Assembly (NCBI RefSeq): GCF_001043955.1
Contig: NZ_LABZ01000255.1
Coordinates: 1-37,871 of the forward strand
DNA: 37,871 nucleotides
From: Methylobacterium tarhaniae
GTDB taxonomy: Bacteria; Pseudomonadota; Alphaproteobacteria; Rhizobiales; Beijerinckiaceae
Reading direction: 5' to 3'
The notes under the pieces were generated by a model. The model was not told the origin of the DNA. It saw nothing but the letters and a program-made list of their open reading frames with translations, and ran no database searches. Shown here in pieces: positions 16,643-24,659 of this stretch. How positions within the stretch are numbered: position 1 is the stretch's first letter; every line of letters starts with the position of its first letter. The position numbers were made by a program, and so were the translations under genes.

Positions 16643-16683
16643 CCACTCGCCAAGCAACGCCCGCCAAGCCCCACTCGCCAAGC
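16643..16683. repeat. 13-bp direct repeat in the leader of the NitT/TauT operon
   Basis: CCACTCGCCAAGC occurs exactly at 16643-16655 and 16671-16683, 28 bp apart start to start, between the operon's promoter region and its first ATG (16619). A third, shorter CGCCAAGC lies between them. The spacing is close to three helical turns. Confidence 0.6.
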
Positions 16684-16710
16684 CTCGCCTGTCGTACCGT
16701 CGCCCGGCCG

Positions 16711-16744
16711 TTGTGTATAGACATAATAGCGGGCAGGTTGCCCG
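16711..16744. promoter_or_regulatory. AT-rich island with partial palindromes, candidate promoter/operator
   Basis: In an otherwise very GC-rich gap, 16711-16728 reads TTGTGTATAGACATAATA, with TGT-N4-ACA symmetry. A perfect small inverted repeat, CGGGCA-GGT-TGCCCG, follows at 16730-16744. It sits about 95 bp upstream of the importer operon and about 100 bp upstream of the SDR start, so it could serve either divergent transcript. The binding factor is unknown. Confidence 0.45.
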
Positions 16745-16840
16745 CGGATCCGGCACGTCCCCTGCCGCCCCGGCCCCCTGCACCCGAACGGCGCCGCGCG
16801 CGTTGTCGGGGTTGACGCGGTTGTCACGAGGAGCAGTCGG

Positions 16841-17872
16841 ATGAGCGGAAGCACGCGCCCCACCGTCGTGGTGACCGGCGGCAGCGCCGGGGTCGGGCGC
16901 GCGGTCGCGGTCGCCTTCGGGCGCCGGGGCTGGAATGTCGGCATCGTGGCGCGGGGCCGGGCGGGGATCGCCGCTTCGGTCGAGGAGGTGCGGGCGGTCG
17001 GGGGCCGGGCACTGGGCTACCGCGCCGACGTCGCCGATCCGCGGGCGGTCGACCGCGCGGCGGACGCCTTCGCGGACGAGTTCGGCGGCATCGACGTCTG
17101 GGTCAACAACGCCATGGTGACGGTCTATGCCGAGGTGGCGCAGATGAGCCCGGAGGAGTTCCGGCGCGTCACCGAGGTCACCTATCTCGGCCAGGTCCAC
17201 GGCACGCTCGCGGCCCTGCGCCACATGCGCGAGGCCGACCGCGGCACCATCGTGCATGTCGGCTCGGCCCTGGCCTACCGGTCGATCCCGCTGCAATCGG
17301 CCTATTGCGCCGCCAAGTCGGCGGTGCGCGGCTTCGTCGACAGCCTGCGCACGGAATTGCTGCATCACCGCAGCGGCATCCGCCTCACCATGGTGCAGCT
17401 GCCGGCGGTGAACACGCCGCAATTCGACTGGGCCCGCTCGCGCCTGCCGCGCCGCCTCCGGCCGGTGCCGCCGATCTTCCAGCCCGAGGCGATCGCCGAG
17501 GAGATCGTGCGCGCGGCCTACGACGCGCCCCGCGAACTCTGGATCGGCACCCCGTCCTGGCTCGCGATCCTGGGGGCACAAGGCGCACCCGCCTTCACCG
17601 ACCACTACCTCGCCCGCCACGGCTACGAGGGCGAGATGACGGACGAGCCGGCGGAGCCCGGGCGGCCCGACAACCTGTTCGACCCGGTCGACGCCCACAG
17701 CGATTCCGGCGCCCACGGCCGGTTCGGCGCGCGGGCCAAGGGCAGCGTCGTGGCAGCGGACCCGATGTGGCTGCATCTCGGGATGATCGCGGCGGCAGGC
17801 CTGATCGGCGGGGCGGCGCTGGTGGCGGCCAGACGGAGCGGACAGCGGGATCCCCGGATCGCGAGCCGCTGA
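16841..17872 (+). CDS. Short-chain dehydrogenase/reductase with C-terminal membrane segment
   Basis: 343 residues, ATG 16841 with GAGGAG eight bases upstream. The Rossmann motif is TGGSAGVG (12-19), followed by a variant NNAM in place of NNAG, and catalytic Ser142, Tyr155 and Lys159 (AYCAAK). The first 230 residues are a normal classical SDR. Residues 230-310 are an extension without a known domain, and a hydrophobic segment follows (LHLGMIAAAGLIGGAALVAA) with Arg/Lys after it, so the enzyme is probably tail-anchored with its active site in the cytoplasm. The substrate is unknown. It is monocistronic, divergent from the NitT/TauT operon and convergent with the TetR gene. Confidence 0.85.
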   Translation: MSGSTRPTVVVTGGSAGVGRAVAVAFGRRGWNVGIVARGRAGIAASVEEVRAVGGRALGYRADVADPRAVDRAADAFADEFGGIDVWVNNAMVTVYAEVAQMSPEEFRRVTEVTYLGQVHGTLAALRHMREADRGTIVHVGSALAYRSIPLQSAYCAAKSAVRGFVDSLRTELLHHRSGIRLTMVQLPAVNTPQFDWARSRLPRRLRPVPPIFQPEAIAEEIVRAAYDAPRELWIGTPSWLAILGAQGAPAFTDHYLARHGYEGEMTDEPAEPGRPDNLFDPVDAHSDSGAHGRFGARAKGSVVAADPMWLHLGMIAAAGLIGGAALVAARRSGQRDPRIASR

Positions 17873-18098
17873 CGCGTCTCCGGTTCTCGGCCCTCGCGGC
17901 CCGTCGCCGAGACGGCCGAGCCTGCCTCAGCGCCGCCGCTGCCACTCCGGGGATCCGGATGCGTCATCGGCGGCGGGGAGGGCGGGACGGCGGCGCGGCC
18001 GCATCACCCCGGACCCGCACCGGCCGGCGACGATGCGTGCCGGGGCCAAACCCGCCGCGGAGGGCTCCTCACCGGTCTCGTGGTTGCAGCGGACGATC

Positions 18099-18737
18099 TC
18101 AGCTCGCCCGGGCCGCACGTCGCTCCGCCCTGAGCGCACCCATCAGGAAGGCGATCATCGCGTCCAGGGCCGGCACGAAATCCTCCGGGCACTGGACCAC
18201 CAGCACCGGGTGGCAGAAGCGCACGATCGCCGTATGGACGCAGCGCGCCGCCACCGCCGGATCCTCGACCGCGAACTCGCCCCGCGCCACGCCGTCGGCG
18301 ATGACGCGCTCCAGCACGGCGGTGATCCGGTCGACGTGGTGGCGGCAGACGTCCCAGCTCTCGGACATGGCCGCCTCGACCATCTCGTGCATGCGCGGAT
18401 GGCCGGTGAAGCGGCCGACGGCGTCGCGGTGCAGGAAGACGATGATCTCGCGCAGGCGGGCCTCGGCCGGGAGGCCGGGCCGGTCCGCGAGGGCGGCGAT
18501 CCGCGCCTCGACCTCGCCGATCAGGCGCGCCACCACGGCCTCGTTGATCGCCTTCTTCGAGTCGAAGAACCGGTACACGTTGGCCGGGCTCATCCGCAGG
18601 GTCTTGGCGATGTCGGCCACCGTGGTCTTCTGGTAGCCGATCTCACGGAAGAAGCGCTCCGCCGTCGCCAGGATGCGGCAGCGGGTATCGGACGACGTTT
18701 CCTCGACCGGTGGAGGTGCGGACAGGGCAGGGATCAT
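18099..18737 (-). CDS. TetR/AcrR-family transcriptional regulator
   Basis: 212 residues, ATG 18737. N-terminal helix-turn-helix (about 18-65): RILATAERFFREIGYQKTTV, then ADIAKTLRMSPANVYRFFDS, the classic TetR_N pattern. The C-terminal ligand/dimer domain is all-helical and includes LREIIVFLHRDAVGRFTGHP and a HPRMHEMV segment. It converges with the SDR gene, and its targets are not adjacent in an obvious divergent arrangement: the next gene upstream is the small protein ending at 18832, on the same strand. The inducer is unknown. Confidence 0.88.
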   Translation of the reverse strand: MIPALSAPPPVEETSSDTRCRILATAERFFREIGYQKTTVADIAKTLRMSPANVYRFFDSKKAINEAVVARLIGEVEARIAALADRPGLPAEARLREIIVFLHRDAVGRFTGHPRMHEMVEAAMSESWDVCRHHVDRITAVLERVIADGVARGEFAVEDPAVAARCVHTAIVRFCHPVLVVQCPEDFVPALDAMIAFLMGALRAERRAARAS

Positions 18738-18831
18738 CCGCGAAGCCTATCGTGCCGATTGCATGCGGGTCAAAAGGCATCGGCGACCTTGGCGCGGGGT
18801 GTGGCATCTGCGTCACCCCGCGCCGGCCCGA

Positions 18832-19029
18832 TCAGGACCCGAATTGCGAGCCCAGCCGCTCCAGATACTCGGCGAGATCGATGCCGCCGACCTTCTTGCC
18901 ATAGTCGAAGCGCATGCCGGGCCGGATCGCCACGCTCTCGCGGGCCGTGGTCAGGGTGACCGGCCTGGTGCAGACCCAGGCCCCGTCGCGACGATGCTCG
19001 AAGTAGTTCAGAATCTCGTGCCCGCCCAT
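18832..19029 (-). CDS. Conserved-looking small protein, 65 residues, function unknown
   Basis: The ATG at 19029 is preceded by GGGAGG with six bases of spacing, better than the upstream GTG at 19047. The protein reads MGGHEILNYFEHRRDGAWVC, then TRPVTLTTARESVAIRPGMR and FDYGKKVGGIDLAEYLERLG. Its composition is that of a real soluble cytoplasmic protein with one Cys, and codon use is as in its neighbours. I do not recognise the family. It ends 95 bp upstream of the TetR start on the same strand and may be cotranscribed with it. Confidence 0.65.
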   Translation of the reverse strand: MGGHEILNYFEHRRDGAWVCTRPVTLTTARESVAIRPGMRFDYGKKVGGIDLAEYLERLGSQFGS

Positions 19030-19195
19030 CTCCGGCCTCCCGACCAATCCTGCCGGACAACGTGACAGTCGGGTGGAAGTTCACACGACGTTGCGGCCGA
19101 TCGCCGGACTTCGCGCAAGCTCGACCATGCATGGCCGCTTGCGCCGCGCCTTGCCCCGGGGGACAATCGGCCGAGTTCCGCCAGGAGACATCCCG

Positions 19196-19762
19196 ATGCC
19201 GGTCGCCCGCCGCGAGGCCTTGTTCCTGATCGCCGGCGCCGTCAGCCTGCCGGCCCGCGCCGCGCCGCTGCAGAGCAGCGCGACCGCCTCCGCCTTCAGC
19301 TTCGCGAGGCCCGAGGGCGGCAGCCTGGCGCTGGCCGAGCTGATGGGCAAGCCGATCCTGGTGGTCAACACCGCGACCGCCTGCGGCTACGCCCCGCAAT
19401 TCTCGGGGTTGCAGCAGCTCTGGACCCGGTTCGGCGCCCGCGGGCTGACGGTGATCGCGGTGCCCTCGGCCGATTTCGGGCGCCAGGAACCCCTCGACGG
19501 GATGGCGATCGCCGAGGCGGCGCGCAAGAACCACGGCGTCACCTTTCCGGTGGTGGCCAAGACCGGCGTGACCGGGGCGCAGGCGCACCCGTTCTACCGC
19601 TGGGCCGCCGCCGAGAAGCCGGCCGAAACCCCGCGCTGGAACTTCCACAAGTACCTGGTCGGCCGCGACGGCCACGTGGCCGCGGCCTTCGCGACCCCGG
19701 TCGAGCCGACCGATCCGCGGGTGATCGCGGCGATCGTCAAGGAGCTGGACGCGGCGGGGTGA
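19196..19762 (+). CDS. Exported glutathione peroxidase (Cys type)
   Basis: 188 residues from ATG 19196 with AGGAGA upstream. The N-terminus MPVARREALFLIAGAVSLPA looks like a signal peptide with a twin-arginine-like RREALFL, cleaved after ARA, so the enzyme should act in the periplasm. All four catalytic residues of the family are present: Cys63 (in TATACGYAPQFSGLQQLW), Gln97 (GRQEP), and Trp148-Asn149 (RWNFHKYLVGRDG). The FPCNQFGxQEP motif is degraded at its start (VPSADFGRQEP). Family members reduce hydrogen peroxide or lipid hydroperoxides with thioredoxin or glutathione; a thioredoxin-like periplasmic donor is more plausible. It is monocistronic and converges with cysI. Confidence 0.85.
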   Translation: MPVARREALFLIAGAVSLPARAAPLQSSATASAFSFARPEGGSLALAELMGKPILVVNTATACGYAPQFSGLQQLWTRFGARGLTVIAVPSADFGRQEPLDGMAIAEAARKNHGVTFPVVAKTGVTGAQAHPFYRWAAAEKPAETPRWNFHKYLVGRDGHVAAAFATPVEPTDPRVIAAIVKELDAAG

Positions 19763-19767
19763 GGGAG

Positions 19768-19788
19768 TTCCGTCTCGCGAGACTGGAA
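19768..19788. terminator. Palindrome after the glutathione peroxidase gene
   Basis: GTCTCGCGAGAC (19772-19783) is a perfect 12-bp palindrome, extended by TTCC on the left and GGAA on the right with one bulged base. It begins 6 bp after the stop codon. It may end the peroxidase transcript. Confidence 0.45.
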
Positions 19789-19846
19789 GCCGGAAACCTC
19801 TCCCCTCCATCCAACCCAAAACCTCATCCTGAGGGTGGGAAGGGCA

Positions 19847-19878
19847 GTGGGCTCGGTTGCCTGACGCGCCGAGCCCAC
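19847..19878 (-). terminator. Perfect 10-bp hairpin, probable terminator of cysI
   Basis: GTGGGCTCGG (19847-19856) and CCGAGCCCAC (19869-19878) pair perfectly around a 12-base loop. On the minus strand it starts 11 bp after the cysI stop codon (19889). Confidence 0.65.
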
Positions 19879-19888
19879 GCCAAACCGA

Positions 19889-21703
19889 TTAGGCCACCGC
19901 CTTCTGCGCACCGGTCTGCACGTGGAAGTCCGGCCCGTTGCCGGTCTTCGCCACGTAGCCGGCCCGGATCACGAAGTCGCCGAAGCGCTCGCCCTTGGTC
20001 CGGTCCTTGGCATAGGCGGCGAAGAGCGGGTCGAGCTTCGGACGGATGTCGGCGGCCGTCACGTCCTCGGCGTAGAGCTTGCTCAGCCGCGAGCCGTCGA
20101 AGGCGGCGCCGAGATAGAGGTTGTAGCGCTCGGGGCCGCGGCCGACGAGGCCGATCTCGGCGATGAACGGCCGGGCGCAGCCGTTGGGGCAGCCGGTCAT
20201 CCGGATGGTGATGTCGTCCTCGGCGAGGCCGTGGCAGGCCAGGCTCTCCTCGAGCTCGTCGATCAGGCTCGGCAGGTAGCGCTCGCTCTCGGCCAGAGCC
20301 AGGCCGCAAGTCGGCAGCGCCACGCAGGCGAGGCTGTTGCGGCGCAAAGCCCCCGCGCCGGTGGTGAGGCCGTATTCCTGCACCAGCGCGTCGATCTCCG
20401 CCTTCTTGTCCGCCGGAACGTTGGCGATGATGACGTTCTGGTTGCCGGTGAGGCGGAAATCGCCCTGGTGCACCTCGGCGATGCGGCGCAGGCCCGCCAG
20501 GAATTGCGGCCCGCCCTCGACGTCCTTGATCCGGCCGGACGGCACGTAGAGCGTCAGGTGGTGCTTGCCGTCGTCGCCCTCGACCCAGCCGTAGCGGTCG
20601 CCGTTGCCCGTGAAGGTGAAGGGCTTCGGATCCTGGAAGGCGCGGCCGACCCGCTTCTCGACCTCGGCCCGGAAGGCCTTCAGGCCGTAGCGCTCGATCG
20701 TGTACTTCAGGCGGGCGTTCTTGCGGACGTTGCGGTTGCCCCAGTCGCGCTGGACGGTCATCACCGCCTCGGCGACCTTGAGCGCGTATTCGGGCTCGGC
20801 GAACAGCATCACGTCGGCGGTGCGCGGGAAGGTGTCGGTCTCGCCGTGGGTCATGCCCATGCCGCCGCCGACGGTGACGTTCCAGCCCGTCACCTTGCCC
20901 TTCTTGTCGAGGATCGCGATGAAGCCGAGGTCGTGGGCGTAGACGTCGACCTCGTTGGAGGGCGGCACCGCCACGATGGTCTTGAACTTCCGCGGCAGGT
21001 AGGTCTTGCCGTAGACCGGCTCGACCTCGGCCGCGTCCTCGCCGCCGACCACGCGCTCGCCGTCGAGCCAGATCTCGCGCCAGGCATTGGTCTTCGGCAG
21101 CAGGCTGTCGGAGATGTCCTTGGCGAGCTTGTAGGCGGCCTCGTGGGCGCCCTTCTGGGCCGGGTTCGTCGCCGCCATCACGTTGCGGTTGACGTCGCCG
21201 CAGGCCGCGATCGTGTCGAGCAGAGCCGAATCGATCGCCGCCATCGTGCGCTTCAGGTTCGACTTGATAACGCCGTGATACTGGAAGGTCTGGCGCGTCG
21301 TCGCGCGCAGGGTCCCGTTGGCGTAGGTGCGGGCGATCTCGTCGAGGATCAGCCACTGCTTCGGCGTCACGACGCCGCCGGCGATGCGCAGGCGGATCAT
21401 GAAGGAATAGGCCTTGTCGAGCTTCTTCTTGGTGCGCTCGGCGCGCAGGTCGCGGTCGTCCTGCAGGTACATCCCGTGGAACTTCACGAGCTGCCCGTCA
21501 TCGTCCGAGATCGCACCCGTCGCGTTCTTCAGGAGCCCTTCGGCGAGCGTGCCGCGCAGGTAGCCGCTGGCGATCTTGATGTGCTCGTTGGCCGAGAGCT
21601 TGGCGGCTCGCGCCGCTTCCGCATCGGTGATCGGACGCTCGGTCGGCGGCGTCTCGTAAACGCGCTCGGCGGTGGAGGAGTCGGCGGTCTTGTGGTCGGC
21701 CAT
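19889..21703 (-). CDS. cysI: NADPH-dependent sulfite reductase, hemoprotein subunit (CysI)
   Basis: 604 residues, ATG 21703, some 30 longer than the enterobacterial enzyme. It reduces sulfite to sulfide with six electrons delivered by CysJ, using siroheme coupled to a [4Fe-4S] cluster. The cluster ligands are all visible: Cys460 and Cys466 (CVALPTC) and Cys505 and Cys509 (GCPNGC). Siroheme/sulfite-binding segments include TTRQTFQYHGVIKSNLK and GDVNRNVMA. Both ferredoxin-like half-domains are present, with GGGMGMTHGETDTFPR in the first half. It lies 424 bp downstream of cysJ on the same strand, a gap filled with palindromic repeats. The siroheme synthase gene (cysG) is not in the window. Confidence 0.95.
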   Translation of the reverse strand: MADHKTADSSTAERVYETPPTERPITDAEAARAAKLSANEHIKIASGYLRGTLAEGLLKNATGAISDDDGQLVKFHGMYLQDDRDLRAERTKKKLDKAYSFMIRLRIAGGVVTPKQWLILDEIARTYANGTLRATTRQTFQYHGVIKSNLKRTMAAIDSALLDTIAACGDVNRNVMAATNPAQKGAHEAAYKLAKDISDSLLPKTNAWREIWLDGERVVGGEDAAEVEPVYGKTYLPRKFKTIVAVPPSNEVDVYAHDLGFIAILDKKGKVTGWNVTVGGGMGMTHGETDTFPRTADVMLFAEPEYALKVAEAVMTVQRDWGNRNVRKNARLKYTIERYGLKAFRAEVEKRVGRAFQDPKPFTFTGNGDRYGWVEGDDGKHHLTLYVPSGRIKDVEGGPQFLAGLRRIAEVHQGDFRLTGNQNVIIANVPADKKAEIDALVQEYGLTTGAGALRRNSLACVALPTCGLALAESERYLPSLIDELEESLACHGLAEDDITIRMTGCPNGCARPFIAEIGLVGRGPERYNLYLGAAFDGSRLSKLYAEDVTAADIRPKLDPLFAAYAKDRTKGERFGDFVIRAGYVAKTGNGPDFHVQTGAQKAVA

Positions 21704-22127
21704 GGGGGTGGTGTCCGTTCGGGCGCCGGGTCCGGCGCATCATCTACCAGCGTCCCAGGCGCCTGACAGCACCGAATGAGACGCGGGAACCCCTCTTCCG
21801 AGCGGGAGAGGGGTCAGGGTGAGGGTGCTACGGCTCCGAGTCGAACTCAAACCGCGCCGTCGTGCGGGCGCGACGGCCGAGAGCATGATCCCTCCCCCCT
21901 CTGCGGGGGAGGGTGGCGAGCGGAGCGAGCGCAGCGGGACGAAGTCCCGCCGAGAGGGGCAGCGCGACGCTCGTACAGAGGGCGCCCTTCATCAAAGTCG
22001 CGACCTTTCCGGAAGCGTGGTTCCCCTCTCCCACCCCGCATCCGCGGGGCACCCTCCCCCGCAGAGGGGGGAGGGTTCATGCCCAGGCTCCTTTCCCACT
22101 CGGGAAAGGGAAAGCGGTGCGAATATC
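21704..22127. other. 424-bp gap between cysJ and cysI, filled with palindromic repeats
   Basis: No coding frame is convincing. The gap contains the 26-bp inverted pair (21890-21915 and 22050-22075), a small perfect hairpin at 21934-21950 (GCGGGAC-GAA-GTCCCGC), and at its two ends short CTCTTCC/GGGAGAGGGG and CTTTCCC/GGGAAAGG palindromes. The arrangement looks like a REP/MITE-type insertion within or between the two sulfite reductase genes' transcripts. Confidence 0.7.
21890..22075. repeat. Inverted-repeat-bounded element (REP/MITE-like), about 186 bp
   Basis: The 26 bases at 21890-21915 are exactly the reverse complement of 22050-22075; each arm is itself partly palindromic (CTCCCC...GGGGAG). 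Between the arms there is a perfect hairpin at 21934-21950 and GC-rich non-coding DNA. There is no transposase. The structure is like bacterial interspersed mosaic or miniature mobile elements; I saw no clear target-site duplication. Confidence 0.7.
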
Positions 22128-23909
22128 TTAGTACACGTCCTGCTGGTAGCGGTGGCTGCGCTCCAGGCCGGCCACCGCCGCCTCGGCGGCTGCCGCGTCC
22201 AGGCCCTTCACGTCGGCGAAGGCCTTCACGAGCGACGCCCGCACGTCCTTGGCCATCGCCTTGGCGTCGCCGCAGACGTAGAAATGGGCGCCGCCATCGA
22301 GCCAGGACACCAGCTCGCGCCGCTGCTCCCAGATCCGGTCCTGGACGTAGATTTTTTCCGGCTGGTCGCGGGAGAAGGCGACGTCGATGCGGGCCAGCGA
22401 GCCGTCCTCCAGGGCCTCCTGCCATTCGAGCTGGTACAGGAAGTCGTGGGTGAAGTGACGGTCGCCGAAGAAGAGCCAGTTGCGGCCCGGCGCCTCGGTG
22501 GCGCGGCGCTCCTGCACGAAGGCGCGGAACGGCGCCACGCCGGTGCCGGGGCCGACCATGACGATGTCGGTGGCCGGATCCTTGGGCAGGCGGAAGTGCT
22601 TGTTCGGCTTCACCCGCACCTTCAGCTTGGCGCCGTTGCGGATCCGGTCCGCCACGTGGACCGAGGCGACGCCCGTCCGCGCGCGGTCGTGGGTGGTGTA
22701 GCGCACCGCCGCGATGGTGAGGTGGGCCTCGTCGCCGACCTCGGCCCGCGAGGAGGCGATCGAGTAGGCCCGCGGCGGCAGCGGCCGGGTGATGTCGGCG
22801 AGATGTTGCGCCGAGAGCTTCGCCGGGTAGGTCTCGATCAGGTCGATGAGGTGCCGGCCCTCGATCCAGGCGCGGACCTCGTTCGACTCGATCAGGCGGC
22901 GGGCCTCCTCGTGGCCGGTGGCCTTGACGAAGCGCTCGACGGTCGCGGCCGACAGGGTGGTGATGTCGCGCTCGGCGAGCAAAGCCTGGCGCAGGACCGA
23001 GTCGCCTTCCAGGCCGGCGGCCTTCAGGATCTGGTCGACCAGGGCCGGGTCGTTCTCGGGGTAGAGCTCCAGGGAATCGCCGGGCTCGTAAGCAGGGGCA
23101 CCGTCCTCGAAGGCGAGCGCGAGGTGGATCGTCTCCTTGTCGGAGCGCGACGAGTTGAGGTTGACGTGCTCGATCACCTCGACGGTGACCGGCTCGCGGC
23201 TGACCTCGACCTCCTCGTCGGCGCCGGCGCCGCGGGCGAAATCCACCGCCACGACGTTGCCGGCGGCGGCCTCGGCCGGAGCGAGCGCCTTGAGGGCGTC
23301 CTTGATCCAGGCGGCGGCCGGCTTGTCGAAGTCGAGGTCGCAATCGACCCGCGGCAGCACGCGCTTGGCGCCCAGCTCCTCGAAGCGGGCATCGAGGCGC
23401 TTTCCGATGGCGCAGAATTCGGCATAGGAGGTGTCGCCCAGCGCCAGCACGCCGAACTCGACCCCGTCGAGGCGGGGCGCACCCTCGCCCATGATCTCGC
23501 CATAGGCGCGCACGGCCCGGGCCGGCGGCTCGCCCTCGCCCCAGGTGGCGGCGATGACGACCAGGCGCTTCTCTTTCCCCAGGGCGGCGACGTCGAGGTC
23601 GGCGAAGTCGACGACCTTCGGCTTGAAGCCGTTCTTGCGGGCGAGCTTGGACACGTCGCCGGCCAGCTTCTCCGAGTTGCCCGACTCGCTGGCGAACACG
23701 ATCGTCAGCGGCTCGGCGGCGCGAGGCGGGGCGGCCGGGGCAGGGGCCTCAACGGCGGCGACGGCACCTCCGGCGGCGTCGAGGCCGGCGAGGAAGCCGG
23801 CCAGCCACGCGCGCTGCAAGGCGGTGGTGGAGCCGAGGGCGGCATCGAGATGGGCCCGTTCGGCGTCGCCGAAGGGAGCCGTGCGGGGGAGAAGCGCGGG
23901 GCGAGACAT
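22128..23909 (-). CDS. cysJ: NADPH-dependent sulfite reductase, flavoprotein subunit (CysJ)
   Basis: 593 residues from ATG 23909; an in-frame TTG at 23945 would add 12 residues but is unlikely. Order: a short N-terminal helical region, an FMN-binding flavodoxin domain (TIVFASESGNSEKLAGDVSK, then ATWGEGEPP and LALGDTSYAEFC), an Ala-rich linker, then a ferredoxin-NADP reductase module with the FAD motif RAYSIASSR, GPGTGVAPFRAFVQER, GDRHFTHDFLYQLEWQ, and the C-terminal YVCGDAKAMAKDV, ending DVY. It carries electrons from NADPH through FAD and FMN to CysI in the cytoplasm. A candidate operator (23953-23968) lies 44 bp upstream. Its N-terminal domain is typical of CysJ rather than cytochrome P450 reductase. 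Confidence 0.94.
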   Translation of the reverse strand: MSRPALLPRTAPFGDAERAHLDAALGSTTALQRAWLAGFLAGLDAAGGAVAAVEAPAPAAPPRAAEPLTIVFASESGNSEKLAGDVSKLARKNGFKPKVVDFADLDVAALGKEKRLVVIAATWGEGEPPARAVRAYGEIMGEGAPRLDGVEFGVLALGDTSYAEFCAIGKRLDARFEELGAKRVLPRVDCDLDFDKPAAAWIKDALKALAPAEAAAGNVVAVDFARGAGADEEVEVSREPVTVEVIEHVNLNSSRSDKETIHLALAFEDGAPAYEPGDSLELYPENDPALVDQILKAAGLEGDSVLRQALLAERDITTLSAATVERFVKATGHEEARRLIESNEVRAWIEGRHLIDLIETYPAKLSAQHLADITRPLPPRAYSIASSRAEVGDEAHLTIAAVRYTTHDRARTGVASVHVADRIRNGAKLKVRVKPNKHFRLPKDPATDIVMVGPGTGVAPFRAFVQERRATEAPGRNWLFFGDRHFTHDFLYQLEWQEALEDGSLARIDVAFSRDQPEKIYVQDRIWEQRRELVSWLDGGAHFYVCGDAKAMAKDVRASLVKAFADVKGLDAAAAEAAVAGLERSHRYQQDVY

Positions 23910-23952
23910 GCCCGCACAGATGTGCCCGCGCCGCGCCGGAGTCAACCGAAAT

Positions 23953-23968
23953 GTTCTTTTTGAAGAAC
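23953..23968. promoter_or_regulatory. GTTC-N8-GAAC palindrome upstream of cysJ
   Basis: GTTCTTTTTGAAGAAC at 23953-23968 is a dyad with perfect outer six-base arms (GTTCTT/AAGAAC). It is 44 bp upstream of the cysJ start, in a relatively AT-rich patch. The same outer pattern GTTC-N8-GAAC occurs upstream of cysH (24668-24683). Confidence 0.5.
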
Positions 23969-24017
23969 GCGCCCGCGGGAGATCATCGTTATCGCCCGCA
24001 GGACGACTGAGAGAAAA

Positions 24018-24509
24018 TTATTTCCCGTTGGCCGCGACGGGCTGGACGAAGGGCGCCGTCGGGAGCGGCAAGGCCGTGGTGCTCTTCACCTTCTCCATGG
24101 CGAAGCGCGACGTGACGTTCTTCAGCGGCAGCACCGCGATCAGGCGCTTGTAGAAGGCGTCGTAGGCCTGCATGTCGGCCACCACGACGCGGAGCATGTA
24201 ATCCACGTCGCCGGCCATGCGGTAGAATTCCAGCACCTCGGGCATGGCCGAGACGGTGGCGGCGAAGCGCTCCAGCCACTCGCGCGAGTGGTCGCTGGTC
24301 TCGATCGAGACGAAAACTGTTAACCCCAGGCCTAATTTCACGGGATCGAGCACCGCCACCCGGCGGTCGATGACCCCGTCGGCCTCGAGGCGCTGGATGC
24401 GCTTCCAGCAGGGAGTCTGCGACAGGCCGACGCGCTCCCCGATCTGGGCGATCGACAGCGTCGCGTCGTTCTGGAGCAGGGCGAGGATCTTCAGGTCGAT
24501 GGCATCCAC
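24018..24509 (-). CDS. Lrp/AsnC-family transcriptional regulator, probable local cys regulator
   Basis: 163 residues from GTG 24509 with GGAG seven bases upstream. Residues 1-55 are the Lrp helix-turn-helix (DAIDLKILALLQNDATLSIA, QIGERVGLSQTPCWKRIQRL), and 60-145 are the RAM ligand-binding domain (MPEVLEFYRMAGDVDYMLRV, TSRFAMEKVKSTTALPL). Lrp proteins form DNA-wrapping octamers or dimers that respond to small effectors, usually amino acids. It sits between cysJ (same strand, 108 bp downstream) and cysH (divergent, 213 bp), and identical-spacing dyads occur in both neighbouring promoters. I infer that it controls sulfur assimilation in response to cysteine or a related metabolite. Confidence 0.88.
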   Translation of the reverse strand: MDAIDLKILALLQNDATLSIAQIGERVGLSQTPCWKRIQRLEADGVIDRRVAVLDPVKLGLGLTVFVSIETSDHSREWLERFAATVSAMPEVLEFYRMAGDVDYMLRVVVADMQAYDAFYKRLIAVLPLKNVTSRFAMEKVKSTTALPLPTAPFVQPVAANGK

Positions 24510-24659
24510 TGCGCGGCTCCGGTTTGGGAGAAGATTCTTTCAAGGATGACCCTCGGTCAGGGAACGGTTTTCCGACCGGGGCATTCGCCAGGGCTCGTAT
24601 CACCGGCGATTTCCGGACGCGCGGTCGCGAAAAACACCGGATCGCATCCCAGCCATGCC

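Noticed and set aside
21890..22075. CRISPR-like array in the repeat-rich gap
   Set aside because: Only two arms in inverted, not direct, orientation, with no regular spacers.
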